Origin: Microbacterium schleiferi
GTDB taxonomy: Bacteria > Actinomycetota > Actinomycetes > Actinomycetales > Microbacteriaceae
Assembly: GCF_015565955.1 (NCBI RefSeq)
Contig: NZ_CP064760.1
Location: 2,108,001-2,172,000, forward strand
DNA length: 64,000 nt
Direction: 5' to 3'
The notes below the pieces were generated by a model that ran no database searches, was not told the origin of the DNA, and saw nothing but the letters and a program-made list of their open reading frames with translations. Below are positions 8,309-17,389 of the stretch, piece by piece. A program made the position numbers and the translations under genes. Each line of letters starts with the position of its first letter. Position 1 is the stretch's first letter.

Positions 8309-9223
8309 CTAGGCGTGGGTCGCGTGGCCCGAATCGACGTGACCGGCCGGTTCGAGCTGGAAGGTCGAGTGCTCGACGTCGAAGTGCGAGGCGAGGCAGG
8401 TCTGCAGACGCGAGAGGATCTCCCCCGCACGCCCGGCCTCGATCGCCGCGGGGTCGACGACCACGTGAGCCGTGAAGACCGGCGCCCCGCGTGTGAGCTG
8501 CCACACGTGGACGTCGTGCACGGCAACAACGTCGTCGGCAGAGAGGATGTGCTCGCGGATCTCGGCAACGTGGGTGCCCTTCGGGACCGACTCCGACAGG
8601 ACGTGGAAGACCTCGCGCAGAAGCCCGATCGCGCGCGGCACGATGAGCGCGGCAATCAGCAGCGACGCGACGGCATCCGCCGCCTGCCATCCGGTCAGCA
8701 GCACCACGACCGCCGCGACGATGACCAGAGCCGATCCGAGCAGGTCGCCGAGGACCTCGAGATACGCGCCGCGGACATTGATGCTCGTGCGCTGCGCTGC
8801 AGAAAGCAGCCACATCGCGACGGCGTTGGCCAGCAGGCCCAGGATCGCAACGACGAGCATGATCCCGCCGCGCACCTCGGCTTCGCCCGGATCGAGCAGG
8901 CGCTGAATCGCCTCGATGACCACCCACACCGACAAACCGATGAGCAGGACCGCGTTGATGAGCGCCCCGAACACTTCCGCGCGCTGGTAGCCGTAGGTCT
9001 GCCGATCCGTGGCGGGACGCGCGGCGACGATGCTCGCGATCAGCGCGATCACGAGAGCTGCAGCATCCGTCAGCATGTGCACGGAGTCGGCGAGCAGGGC
9101 GAGCGAGCCGCTCAAGAAGGCGCCGATGACCTGAACAACGAGAACGACGGACGTTATCGTGAGCGAAACCGTGAGCAGCCGACGGTTGCTCGCGCCACGG
9201 ATGCCGGGAGCGTGATCGTGCAC
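8309..9223 (-). CDS. Cation diffusion facilitator (CzcD/ZnT-like) metal exporter
   Basis: Membrane transporter of 304 residues that exchanges Zn2+ or a similar divalent cation for protons. Six membrane helices are visible, then a cytoplasmic domain with AVHDVHVWQL and EHSTFQLEP. The N-terminus and C-terminus have His-rich ends (HDH; HVDSGHATHA). Transport site 1 has H49-x3-D53 (VHMLTD). In the second half-site the usual His is Glu: E156-x3-D160 (YLEVLGDLLGS), which may change metal choice. It lies 88 bases downstream of rdgB on the same strand. Confidence 0.93.
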   Translation of the reverse strand: MHDHAPGIRGASNRRLLTVSLTITSVVLVVQVIGAFLSGSLALLADSVHMLTDAAALVIALIASIVAARPATDRQTYGYQRAEVFGALINAVLLIGLSVWVVIEAIQRLLDPGEAEVRGGIMLVVAILGLLANAVAMWLLSAAQRTSINVRGAYLEVLGDLLGSALVIVAAVVVLLTGWQAADAVASLLIAALIVPRAIGLLREVFHVLSESVPKGTHVAEIREHILSADDVVAVHDVHVWQLTRGAPVFTAHVVVDPAAIEAGRAGEILSRLQTCLASHFDVEHSTFQLEPAGHVDSGHATHA

Positions 9224-9311
9224 GGCACCCAGCGTAGAGGCGGGAAGGCCCGGGAGGAGGGCTCAGCGCCCAATCGGGAACGAGTCTGATTCTCGCTTGC
9301 GACAGCCCGCC

Positions 9312-9929
9312 TCAGAGAGCGGAGAGGAGAGGTCCGAGCGCGATGAAGGCCTGGGCGCGGTGTGACGCAGCGGCCTTCTCCTCCGGGCTCCACTCCCCGA
9401 CGGTGCGCTCAGCGCCCGGCTCCTGCCCGTCCGGGATGAAGATCGGGTCGTAGCCGAAGCCGCCGTCGCCGCGGGGCTCGGTGGCAAGGCGACCGTGCCA
9501 GCGCCCCTCGACGACGTGCTCCATCGCGAACGCCGTCGATCCCTTCTCGGGGACGACCAGTGCAATCGTCGACACGAAGGATGCCTTGCGGTGCGGGTCC
9601 GCGATGTCCGAGAGCTGGTCCAGCAACAGGTGCATGTTGGCGACGGCATCCTTCTTGTGCCCCGCCCAGTACGCCGAGAAGATCCCCGGAGCGCCGCCCA
9701 TCACGGCAACGGCAACGCCGGAGTCATCGGCGAGCGCCGCAAGACCCGTGTGACGGGCCGCCGCCCGCGCCTTGATGAGCGCGTTCTCGGCGAAGTTGAC
9801 GCCGTCTTCGACCGGCTCGGGGCCGTCGTATCCGATCACGTGCAGGTCGGGCCGGGTTGCCGCGACGATCCGCGCGAACTCCGCGACCTTGTGGGGGTTG
9901 TGGGTTGCCAGGACGATCTGCTGCGTCAT
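9312..9929 (-). CDS. rdgB: XTP/dITP diphosphatase (RdgB/HAM1 family)
   Basis: Nucleotide-pool sanitising enzyme that hydrolyses dITP, XTP and ITP to the monophosphate. The 205 residues contain ATHNPHKVAEF at the N-terminus, the DDSGVAV catalytic loop, PGIFSAYWAG and the conserved FGYDPIFIP. Length is normal. It is the last gene of murI-rph-rdgB; its ATG is 4 bases from the rph stop, so translation is probably coupled. Confidence 0.96.
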   Translation of the reverse strand: MTQQIVLATHNPHKVAEFARIVAATRPDLHVIGYDGPEPVEDGVNFAENALIKARAAARHTGLAALADDSGVAVAVMGGAPGIFSAYWAGHKKDAVANMHLLLDQLSDIADPHRKASFVSTIALVVPEKGSTAFAMEHVVEGRWHGRLATEPRGDGGFGYDPIFIPDGQEPGAERTVGEWSPEEKAAASHRAQAFIALGPLLSAL

Positions 9930-9933
9930 CCCG

Positions 9934-10674
9934 TCACTCCCCAGCCCCGAGCGTCTCCGTCTGGATGTCGCGCAGGGTCGCGCAGCCGGCCAGCCCCAGT
10001 TCGAGGAGCGCGTCGAGCTCCCGCTTGTCGAACGGCGCGCCTTCGGCGGTGCCCTGCACCTCGACGAACAGACCGCGCCCCGTCACGACGACATTCATGT
10101 CGGTTTCGGCACGAACGTCCTCGACGTAGGCGAGGTCGAGCATCGGCTCACTATCGATGATGCCCACGGAGACGGCGGCGACCGAGTCCAGCAGCACCTG
10201 CGACTTCTGCCCGATGAACTTCTTGCGTCGTCCCCACTCGATCGCGTCGGCGAGCGCGATGTAGGCGCCCGTGATGGCAGCGGTCCGGGTGCCGCCATCG
10301 GCCTGGAGCACGTCGCAGTCGATGACGATCGTGTTCTCACCGAGGGCCTTCGTGTCGACGACAGCGCGCAGCGCGCGACCGATCAGGCGCGAGATCTCGT
10401 GCGTGCGCCCACCGATCTTGCCCTTGACGCTCTCCCGGTTGTTGCGGTCGTTGGTCGCGCGCGGCAGCATCGCGTACTCCGCCGTGACCCAGCCCTTTCC
10501 CTTGCCGGTGAGCCAGCGCGGAACACCGTTGGTGAAGGATGCCGTGCACAGCACGCGCGTGCCGCCGAAGCTGATCAGCGCTGACCCTTCGGCCTGTGCG
10601 CTCCAGCCTCGTTCGATCGTGACGGGGCGCAGCTGGTCGACGCTGCGACCGTCGGCGCGGGTGATCTCGCTCAT
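9934..10674 (-). CDS. rph: Ribonuclease PH
   Basis: Phosphorolytic 3'-5' exoribonuclease that trims tRNA 3' ends. The 246 residues begin [19 protein letters not shown] and carry [16 protein letters not shown], the Arg-rich [11 protein letters not shown] segment and [19 protein letters not shown], all family signatures. It sits in the middle of murI-rph-rdgB, a linkage common in actinobacteria, 59 bases after murI and 4 before rdgB. Confidence 0.97.
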   Translation of the reverse strand: MSEITRADGRSVDQLRPVTIERGWSAQAEGSALISFGGTRVLCTASFTNGVPRWLTGKGKGWVTAEYAMLPRATNDRNNRESVKGKIGGRTHEISRLIGRALRAVVDTKALGENTIVIDCDVLQADGGTRTAAITGAYIALADAIEWGRRKKFIGQKSQVLLDSVAAVSVGIIDSEPMLDLAYVEDVRAETDMNVVVTGRGLFVEVQGTAEGAPFDKRELDALLELGLAGCATLRDIQTETLGAGE

Positions 10675-10733
10675 GAGAGTTCTCTTTCGGGTCGGGCGCT
10701 CCGCGGCGGCGGGGCGTCGGTCGGCGCGGCGGG

Positions 10734-11552
10734 TCAGGGCCGCAGGTCGATGGCTCCGGTCTGTACGAGGCGCACATCGCGCACCTCGCGGCCCATGAGG
10801 CGGTGCGCGAGCCGGACGAACTCATCAGCGGAGTCACCGGTTGCTTCGTAGGTGTGGCTCGGCACGGCATCCGTGCCCGCCAGCAGGTCGCGGCTCACGA
10901 GCTGCCGGTACACGTCGTTCGCGGTCTCGGTATCGCTGGAGACCAGCGATACATCCGGCCCCATGACGTAGCTGATCGCCCCCTTGAGGAACGGGTAGTG
11001 CGTGCAGCCGAGCACGAGGGTGTCGACGCCCGAGTGGCGGAGGGGCGCGAGGTACTCCTCGGCGACAGCCAGCACTTCGGGGGTATCGGTCTCGCCGGCC
11101 TCGACGAACTCGACGAAACGGGGGCATGCCTGCGCGAAGACGGTGAGACGGTCGTTGACCTCGAGCATGTCCTGGTAGGCACGCGAGCCGATCGTGCCGC
11201 TGGTGCCGATGACGCCGATCCGCCCCGAGCGGGTGGTCGACATCGCGGTGCGGACGGCGGGCCCGATCACCTCGACGACCGGAACGTCGTAGCGCTCCCT
11301 GGCGTCGCGCAGTACTGCGGCCGAGGCGGTGTTGCAGGCGATGACCAGCATCTTCACGCCCTGCGCGACGAGCGTGTCGAGGACCTCGAGCGAGTAGCGA
11401 CGCACATCGGCGATGGGCTTGGGTCCGTACGGCGAGTGCGCGGTGTCGCCGATGTAGAGCAGCGACTCGCGGGGCAGCTGATCCGAGATGGCACGCGCCA
11501 CGGTGAGCCCGCCGACGCCGGAGTCGAAGATCCCGATCGCCGCGTTGTTCAC
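10734..11552 (-). CDS. murI: Glutamate racemase
   Basis: Makes D-glutamate for peptidoglycan. The 272 residues contain [25 protein letters not shown], the first catalytic Cys in VIACNTASA and the second in GCTHYPFL, all at normal spacing. First gene of the murI-rph-rdgB operon; its start is divergent from pncB with 90 bases between, which must hold both promoters. Confidence 0.97.
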   Translation of the reverse strand: MNNAAIGIFDSGVGGLTVARAISDQLPRESLLYIGDTAHSPYGPKPIADVRRYSLEVLDTLVAQGVKMLVIACNTASAAVLRDARERYDVPVVEVIGPAVRTAMSTTRSGRIGVIGTSGTIGSRAYQDMLEVNDRLTVFAQACPRFVEFVEAGETDTPEVLAVAEEYLAPLRHSGVDTLVLGCTHYPFLKGAISYVMGPDVSLVSSDTETANDVYRQLVSRDLLAGTDAVPSHTYEATGDSADEFVRLAHRLMGREVRDVRLVQTGAIDLRP

Positions 11553-11642
11553 GGTGCACCAGCCTACGCCAGCGCCCGCCGTGCCTTCGCAGGCGGTGCG
11601 CGCCGTGGATGCCGGAGTGGCAGCATCACTAGGCTGGCGCCC

Positions 11643-12926
11643 ATGACCGCATCCGTCAGCACGGCGCTGCTCACCGACCGGTATGAACTGACGATGCTCG
11701 ATGCCGCCTTGCAGGACGGCACCGCATCCCGCCGCTGCGTCTTCGATGTGTTCGCGCGCCGTCTGCCCGGCGGGCGCCGGTTCGGGGTTGTGGCAGGAAC
11801 CGGACGGCTCCTGAGCCTGCTGCGCGACTTCCGATTCGGCGACGACGAATTACGGTTCCTGCGCGATGAGCGGGTCGTGGATGCCGAGACGCTGCGCTTT
11901 CTCGAGGGATACCGCTTCACCGGCTCGATCCAGGGGTACCGGGAGGGCGAGCTGTACTTCCCCGGGTCGCCGCTGCTGACTGTCGAGGGGACCTTCGCCG
12001 AGGCGGTCATCCTCGAGACCCTCGCCCTGAGCGTCCTCAACTACGACTCCGCGGTCGCCGCAGCCGCGGCGCGCATGAGTATCGCAGCCGGTGATCGGCC
12101 GCTGGCCGAGATGGGATCACGGCGAACCGGTGAGCTTTCGGCTGTTGCCGCGGCCCGAGCGGCGTTCATCGCGGGGTTCGGTGCGACAAGCAACCTGGAA
12201 GCGGGACGCCGGTGGGGCATTCCGACGATGGGAACGGCAGCACACAGCTGGACGCTGCTGCACGACAGCGAAGCCGATGCCTTCGCAGCGCAACTGCGCG
12301 CCCTCGGGGACCAGACGACTCTCCTCATCGACACCTACGACATCGAAGCGGGCGTCGCAACGGCGATCGAGGTCGCCGGCACTCGGCTCGGCGGCGTACG
12401 CATCGATTCGGGCGACCTGCCGATCGTCGCCGCGCAGGTGCGGCGGCAGCTCGACGCGCTCGGGGCGCGCGAGACCCGCATCACGGTCACCAGCGACCTG
12501 GACGAGTTCGCGATCGCGGCGCTGGCTGCATCGCCCGTGGATGCGTACGGCGTCGGCACGGCGCTGGCCACCGGCTCCGGCTCCCCGACGGCCGGACTCG
12601 TCTACAAGCTCGTTGCTCGTGAGGATGCCGACGGTGCCTGGATTCCGGTGGCGAAGACGTCGACGGCCAAGGGGTCGCAGGGTGGGCGCAAGACCGCCTT
12701 CCGGGCCATCGAGGACGGTCTCGCCCGCGAGGAGATCATCGTGGTTGCCGAGGGGTTCGAGGAGCGCCATGCGTCGGCGCCACATCCGAACGCCCGCGCG
12801 CTCCAGGTTCCGCTCGTGGTCGATGGCGACATCGACTCCGCCGCCGAGGGGCCGGGGGAGTCATCGCTGCGCGGGAGCACCACGCTCGAGCACGCGCCGA
12901 ACTGCCCATCACGGCACGCGCTCTGA
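11643..12926 (+). CDS. pncB: Nicotinate phosphoribosyltransferase
   Basis: NAD salvage enzyme joining nicotinate and PRPP to nicotinate mononucleotide. The protein (427 residues) starts at ATG 11643 with [15 protein letters not shown]. It shows the PncB family segments [13 protein letters not shown], containing the active-site His, RIDSGDL and [13 protein letters not shown]. An open frame continues upstream over the murI start but has no family similarity, so the ATG that gives the TDRYE start is preferred. Confidence 0.95.
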   Translation: MTASVSTALLTDRYELTMLDAALQDGTASRRCVFDVFARRLPGGRRFGVVAGTGRLLSLLRDFRFGDDELRFLRDERVVDAETLRFLEGYRFTGSIQGYREGELYFPGSPLLTVEGTFAEAVILETLALSVLNYDSAVAAAAARMSIAAGDRPLAEMGSRRTGELSAVAAARAAFIAGFGATSNLEAGRRWGIPTMGTAAHSWTLLHDSEADAFAAQLRALGDQTTLLIDTYDIEAGVATAIEVAGTRLGGVRIDSGDLPIVAAQVRRQLDALGARETRITVTSDLDEFAIAALAASPVDAYGVGTALATGSGSPTAGLVYKLVAREDADGAWIPVAKTSTAKGSQGGRKTAFRAIEDGLAREEIIVVAEGFEERHASAPHPNARALQVPLVVDGDIDSAAEGPGESSLRGSTTLEHAPNCPSRHAL

Positions 12927-12958
12927 GCCGCTCAGATCCCGCTCTCGGGACGACCTAT

Positions 12959-12984
12959 CACGCAGGCTGAGCGCAGTCTGCGTG
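12959..12984 (+). terminator. Hairpin after pncB
   Basis: Inverted repeat CACGCAG (12959-12965) and CTGCGTG (12978-12984) with a 12-base loop, 33 bases after the pncB stop and just before the convergent DUF3039 gene. No T-run follows, as is common for actinobacterial terminators. It could stop transcription from both sides. Confidence 0.5.
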
Positions 12985-12989
12985 CGGGT

Positions 12990-13256
12990 TCAGTTCTTCA
13001 TCCGCTCGTAGATCTCTTTGCAGGTCGGGCACACCGGGAACTTCTCGGGGTCGCGACCCGGCGTCCACTTCTTGCCGCACAGCGCCTTCACGGGCTTGCC
13101 GGTGATTGCCGATTCGAGGATCTTGTCTTTCTTGACGTAGTGCGAGAACCGCTCGTGGTCCCCCGGCTCGACGGTCTCTTCGCGAAGCAGTTCCTCAAGC
13201 TCGCGGTCGAGGGTCGCAAGTCCGCCCTGGTCAGGGCTGTCCAGCGGAGTGCTCAT
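12990..13256 (-). CDS. DUF3039 domain protein
   Basis: An 88-residue actinobacterial protein of unknown function. Its C-terminal half has a likely metal-binding knuckle: LCGKKW, then CPTCKEIYERM. The central ERFSHYVKKDKI segment is typical of DUF3039. It stands alone, convergent with pncB and separated from the downstream ABC genes by about 90 bases. Small size and the Cys pattern suggest a zinc-stabilised binding protein; I infer nothing further. Confidence 0.85.
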   Translation of the reverse strand: MSTPLDSPDQGGLATLDRELEELLREETVEPGDHERFSHYVKKDKILESAITGKPVKALCGKKWTPGRDPEKFPVCPTCKEIYERMKN

Positions 13257-13345
13257 GGTCAGTCAGTGTAGTCCCGGCATCTGGCCTCGGCTCGGGCCGC
13301 CCCGGGTCTATGCCGGGTCGATGGATGCCGCGCGGGCACGCGCCG

Positions 13346-14914
13346 TCAGGATGCCTCGGCGAACTCCATGATCCGCCCGGTCCGGCGGGTGAACACTGCC
13401 GCGCCGATCGTGACCCCCAGCACGAGGACGACAAGACCCGTCGCCACGCCCGCCCAGAGGGCCAGAGAGGCTGCCTCGATCGTGCGGGTCAGCGCCAACC
13501 AGGTCCACCACAGGCTTGGTGCTGACACCGCGAGCGCTCCGAGCATGACGAGGGCCTGCGGTATGGCGCCGCTCGACCCGGTTCGCTGTGGCTGCTGGAA
13601 CGGACTCTCGCCGGGCGGGGTGACCGGATAGGGCGATGCTGCCGAGGCGATGCTCGACAGGCCGAGCCCCGAGAAGAACAGCGATGCGCACGCACCGACG
13701 ATGGCCGGCGCGATCGCCCAGCGCCCGTGGAGGGCGACCGAGACGGGGATGCCGATAGCCAGCACCGGGATGGCGATCACGAGGATCGGCACCAGACGTC
13801 CCACACGATCGGGAAGGCCGCGCAATCCGCTGGCGACATGCATCCAGATCGCCGTCGAGTCGTACGCGAGGTCGTTGTGTGGCAGCCATCCGAAGAACAG
13901 GGCGACGAACAGGATCGGAACGAGCGCCGCGACGTTTGCGGGAACGCCGGCGATGAGGAGCGGCACAACTGTCGCTACCGCCGCGAAGGGGATCACCAGG
14001 GTGTTCACGAGATACCGCCGGTCGCGCAGCCAGTAGACGAGGCTTCGGGCGGCGACGGCTCCCCCGGGTGTGCCGGGAACGACGCTGAACCACCCCAGGC
14101 CTCCCCGTTCCCGTGTGGTCAGCGGCTTCTCGATCGTCGAAAGGAAGTGGCGCACGAGCGCGAGCCACGCACCCCCCAGCGCCGCAAGTGTCGCGAGGGC
14201 GATGATCAGAGCGAGAACCCCGGATGCGTCCCCCCGCGCGAACAGCAGGGGAAAGGCCCAGGCCGCACCGATGGGGGTGTAGCTCAGGACGTCGACGACC
14301 TGCTGCAACGGACCCGGGACGGTGCCCCGCCAGTCGAGCGATGCCAGGAAGACGCCCACGGGGACGACGATGACGAGGACCGTGACCAGAAGCAGCCCCG
14401 ACAGTTCCCTCGACCGTCGATCGCCGAAGATGATGCCGGCGACACCGAGCGCCACGCGGGCAAAGAGCACACAGGTGGCAACGCCGATCACGACGGCGAG
14501 AATCGCCGCGACGACGGTGGCTCCGGCCGCGACCCACGAGACTGCCGCGCACACGGCCAGTGCGATCAGCCCGAGGACCGGAACGCTGAACAGTCCAGCC
14601 AGAGCGAGTGCCCCCGCGAGGGCATCGGCGGGGAGCGCGAACACGCGGAAGCGTCGCGGATCCAGCGGATCGGTCACCGCCGCCACGATCGGCGCGAGAG
14701 CGAAAGCGAGGGTCAGTGCCGCACCGCAGAAGATCGTGATGGCCCCGACAGCGGCTGTCGACGAGTTCTGAACGCTGAGGAACGCCCAGCAGGCGGCGGC
14801 GGTGGCCGCGGCCAGCAGGACCATGCCCACAACGCCCCGCGTGACCTTCTGCGGGTCTCCGCGGAACGCGCCCAGCAGCAGCGCGAGCCTCAGTCGGAGA
14901 ACGTGTGCAACCAC
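13346..14914 (-). CDS. ABC-2 type exporter permease
   Basis: Integral membrane protein of 522 residues with about twelve hydrophobic helices and no soluble domain, consistent with a permease for the ATPase encoded just upstream. I place the start at GTG 14914 (HVLRLRLALLLGAFRG follows), overlapping the ATPase stop by 25 bases. An earlier start would read the ATPase DNA in another frame and yield Arg-rich nonsense. The overlap implies translational coupling. Substrate unknown; families of this shape export peptides, drugs or cell-wall parts. Confidence 0.87.
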   Translation of the reverse strand: MVAHVLRLRLALLLGAFRGDPQKVTRGVVGMVLLAAATAAACWAFLSVQNSSTAAVGAITIFCGAALTLAFALAPIVAAVTDPLDPRRFRVFALPADALAGALALAGLFSVPVLGLIALAVCAAVSWVAAGATVVAAILAVVIGVATCVLFARVALGVAGIIFGDRRSRELSGLLLVTVLVIVVPVGVFLASLDWRGTVPGPLQQVVDVLSYTPIGAAWAFPLLFARGDASGVLALIIALATLAALGGAWLALVRHFLSTIEKPLTTRERGGLGWFSVVPGTPGGAVAARSLVYWLRDRRYLVNTLVIPFAAVATVVPLLIAGVPANVAALVPILFVALFFGWLPHNDLAYDSTAIWMHVASGLRGLPDRVGRLVPILVIAIPVLAIGIPVSVALHGRWAIAPAIVGACASLFFSGLGLSSIASAASPYPVTPPGESPFQQPQRTGSSGAIPQALVMLGALAVSAPSLWWTWLALTRTIEAASLALWAGVATGLVVLVLGVTIGAAVFTRRTGRIMEFAEAS

Positions 14915-16272
14915 TCGAGGCCCTCCAGCTCGCCTGCCCCGCCGACGAGCTCCACGAAGCGCTCCTCGAGGCTGCCCTCGCCGCGCACCTCGTCGACCGT
15001 GCCTTCGGCGACGAGAGCGCCCGCGACGATGACGGCGACGCGCGAGCACACCCGCTCGACCAGCTCCATCCCGTGGCTCGAGAGGATCACGGTGCCCCCA
15101 TGAGCGACGTACGCCTGCAGGATGTCGAGAATTGCGGCGCTGGACACGGGGTCGACGGCTTCGAACGGCTCATCGAGGACAAGCACACGCGGCGAGTGGA
15201 TCAGGGCGCCTGCGAGCATGATCTTCTTGGACATGCCCGCCGAGTAGTCAGACACAACGCGGCCCAGCGACTCGGTGAGATCGAACGCGCGCGCAAGATC
15301 CGTCGTGCGGCGATCGACCTCGGCCGGCGGCAGACCGCGCAGGGTGCCGTAGTAGTAGAGCAGCTGACGGCCGGTCAGCCGGTCGAAGGTGCGGAACCGG
15401 TCGGGCAGCACACCCATGAGCCGCTTGGCAGCCAGCGGCTTGGCCGCGGCATCCACTCCCGCGATCGAGATCGCACCGGAGTCGGCGCGAAGCAGTCCCG
15501 CGATGATCGAGAGGGTCGTCGTCTTGCCCGCACCGTTGGGCCCCACGAGCCCGTAGAAGCTGCCGACAGGGACCTCGAGGCTGATCCCATCCAGCGCCTG
15601 GAGGTCGCCGAAGGACTTCCGGATGTCGCGCAGCACGAGCGCGGGCGCGGGCTCCGCATCGACGGGCACGATCTCGGTGGCTCCCGTGATCGTCGCGAGC
15701 GCTTGCTCTGCGGCATCCATGGGCTCGTCAGCGTCCGCCGACTCTGCCCCATCCGTCGGCTCTGCCCCATCGCTCGGCTCGTCAGCATCCGTTGCCTCGG
15801 CAGCCGTGTCGGGCGCGTCAGATCCGTCGTCGGCGGCGTCGGTATCGGCTTCGGGGGCGTCGGTATCGGCCTCGGCCTCGGGGACTGCTTCCGCCTCGTG
15901 GGCAGAGTCAGTCGCCTCGCCGATTTCACTGGCTTTCACGGACTCCAGGGCGGACTCCAGCGCAGGGTCGACCGGCGTCGTCGTGTCGACCGCGGGCGCC
16001 TCAGCGGAATCGGCTGGCGTCTCGGCCGCGGCCGCTGCCTTCTTCGCGGCGGTCGCCGGGCGGGTGCGCGGCGACGCAGGCCGTTTCGCCGCAGGTTTGC
16101 GGGGCGTCCGACCAGCGGAGCCCGACGACTTGGCGGCGGAGGTGCGCGACGTCGACGTCTTACGAGGTGCGCGGGGTGCGCGCGGCGCTGTCGACTTCTG
16201 TGCGGATCCCTCCCCCGGGGTCTCGCCGGACTCGCCGGAGGACTCGTCGGGAAGATCCGTCGCGTCAGTCAC
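14890..16272 (-). CDS. ABC transporter ATP-binding protein with long charged N-terminal extension
   Basis: Exporter ATPase. The catalytic part (about residues 210-460) has Walker A GPNGAGKTT (244-252), signature YSAGM (343-347), Walker B VLVLDEPF (363-370) and an H-loop in LSSHGME. The first ~205 residues are a low-complexity extension: residues 25-80 are basic and Ala/Pro/Ser/Lys/Arg-rich, like a histone tail, and residues 85-200 are strongly acidic with EAD, TDA and DGAEPTDGAES repeats. The start is GTG 16272; a start near Met185 would remove the extension, but its third-base GC is as high as in the ATPase domain, so I keep it. It overlaps the permease gene. Confidence 0.88.
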   Translation of the reverse strand: MTDATDLPDESSGESGETPGEGSAQKSTAPRAPRAPRKTSTSRTSAAKSSGSAGRTPRKPAAKRPASPRTRPATAAKKAAAAAETPADSAEAPAVDTTTPVDPALESALESVKASEIGEATDSAHEAEAVPEAEADTDAPEADTDAADDGSDAPDTAAEATDADEPSDGAEPTDGAESADADEPMDAAEQALATITGATEIVPVDAEPAPALVLRDIRKSFGDLQALDGISLEVPVGSFYGLVGPNGAGKTTTLSIIAGLLRADSGAISIAGVDAAAKPLAAKRLMGVLPDRFRTFDRLTGRQLLYYYGTLRGLPPAEVDRRTTDLARAFDLTESLGRVVSDYSAGMSKKIMLAGALIHSPRVLVLDEPFEAVDPVSSAAILDILQAYVAHGGTVILSSHGMELVERVCSRVAVIVAGALVAEGTVDEVRGEGSLEERFVELVGGAGELEGLEWLHTFSD

Positions 16273-16362
16273 CGCTCCAAACTACCAATCGACCCGCTCA
16301 TCCGACCGCCGATGACACTCCATGCCAGGCGGATGCTCAGCCGAGCCGCCTAGGATCGCCCT

Positions 16363-17340
16363 ATGGCCGACAAGGTCCATCAGATCCACTCGCTGCCGGA
16401 CGACGCCCCGTGGTCGGGCGGATTGCCCCCGGAAGGATCGGACGAGCATCCGATGTTCATCCGGGCCCTCGATCGCGTCCTGTCGATACAGCGGCCGGTT
16501 GTGCTTGCGCATCTGCGTAGCATCCGCCTTCGCCAGCCGAACGCAACCTCCACCGAGATCATCCGCACTCTCGAGCGTCGCTACCTCGCTGCAGTGACCA
16601 CGGGAGGCGCGGCAGTGGGCGCCACGGCCGTGGTTCCGGGAATCGGTACCGGCGTCACTCTCGCCCTGAGTGGCGTCGAGACTGTCGCCTTCCTCGAGGC
16701 GACAACGCTGTTCGCGCAGTCCGTCGCGGAAGTCCACGGCATCCCCGTGTCCGACCCCAACCGTGCTCGCGCTCTGGTGCTGATGCTGATGCTCGGCCAA
16801 GAGGGCGTCGACCTCGTTTCACAGCTGGCGAACCAGGCGACGGGGCGCGGACCCACCCGATCCACGTACTGGGGTGAGATGGTCACCAAGACGATCCCGA
16901 AGGCGGCGATGGGCCCGATCGTCGATCGCCTGAAGACGACGTTCGTCCGCCAGTTCGCCGCCAAGGGTGGGGCGTCCTGGATCGGCAAAGCCCTCCCGTT
17001 CGGCATCGGTGCGGCAATCGGCGGCACCGGAAACCACATCCTGGGGCGCCGGGTTCTCGCGGGATCCCGACGAGCGTTCGGCATCCCACCGCGGGCGCTG
17101 CCACCCGAGACCGAACCGCTCCCCGGCGCCCGCAGGCTCGAGCACTCGGCCGTCTCCGCGGTCCGGCGCGCGGGCTCTGTCGTCGGCACGGGCGTGAGCA
17201 GGGGCGCGACAGCCGTCGGCAACGGCGTATCCCGAGGAACGACGGCGATCAGCGGTGCAGCTCGAAGCATCACCCGCCGGCCGCACAAAGACGCGGACGA
17301 CGATACGGATGCCGAAACGACTGACGCCGCCCCGGAGTAA
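16363..17340 (+). CDS. EcsC-like membrane-associated protein
   Basis: 325 residues, tentatively of the EcsC-like type. The middle contains a glycine-rich hydrophobic stretch (VTTGGAAVGATAVVPGIG) and a second one (GKALPFGIGAAIGGTGNHI), typical of helices that lie in or against the membrane. The C-terminus has Val-Ser-Arg-Gly repeats (GVSRGATAVGNGVSRGTTAI) and an acidic end. Divergent from the ABC ATPase with 90 bases between. The function is unknown; I am confident of the gene, less so of the family name. Confidence 0.75.
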   Translation: MADKVHQIHSLPDDAPWSGGLPPEGSDEHPMFIRALDRVLSIQRPVVLAHLRSIRLRQPNATSTEIIRTLERRYLAAVTTGGAAVGATAVVPGIGTGVTLALSGVETVAFLEATTLFAQSVAEVHGIPVSDPNRARALVLMLMLGQEGVDLVSQLANQATGRGPTRSTYWGEMVTKTIPKAAMGPIVDRLKTTFVRQFAAKGGASWIGKALPFGIGAAIGGTGNHILGRRVLAGSRRAFGIPPRALPPETEPLPGARRLEHSAVSAVRRAGSVVGTGVSRGATAVGNGVSRGTTAISGAARSITRRPHKDADDDTDAETTDAAPE

Positions 17341-17359
17341 TCCAGGGCGGCGTCAGTCG
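17318..17359. terminator. Perfect 15-bp hairpin overlapping the EcsC-like stop codon
   Basis: Perfect inverted repeat with arms CGACTGACGCCGCCC (17318-17332) and its complement (17345-17359), loop of 12 bases containing the TAA stop at 17338-17340. It lies between convergent genes (EcsC-like and htrA), so it can act in both directions. Its left arm encodes the last residues of the protein. Confidence 0.8.
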
Positions 17360-17389
17360 GGTCCGTGATGACCGGCTCTTAGGCCACGG

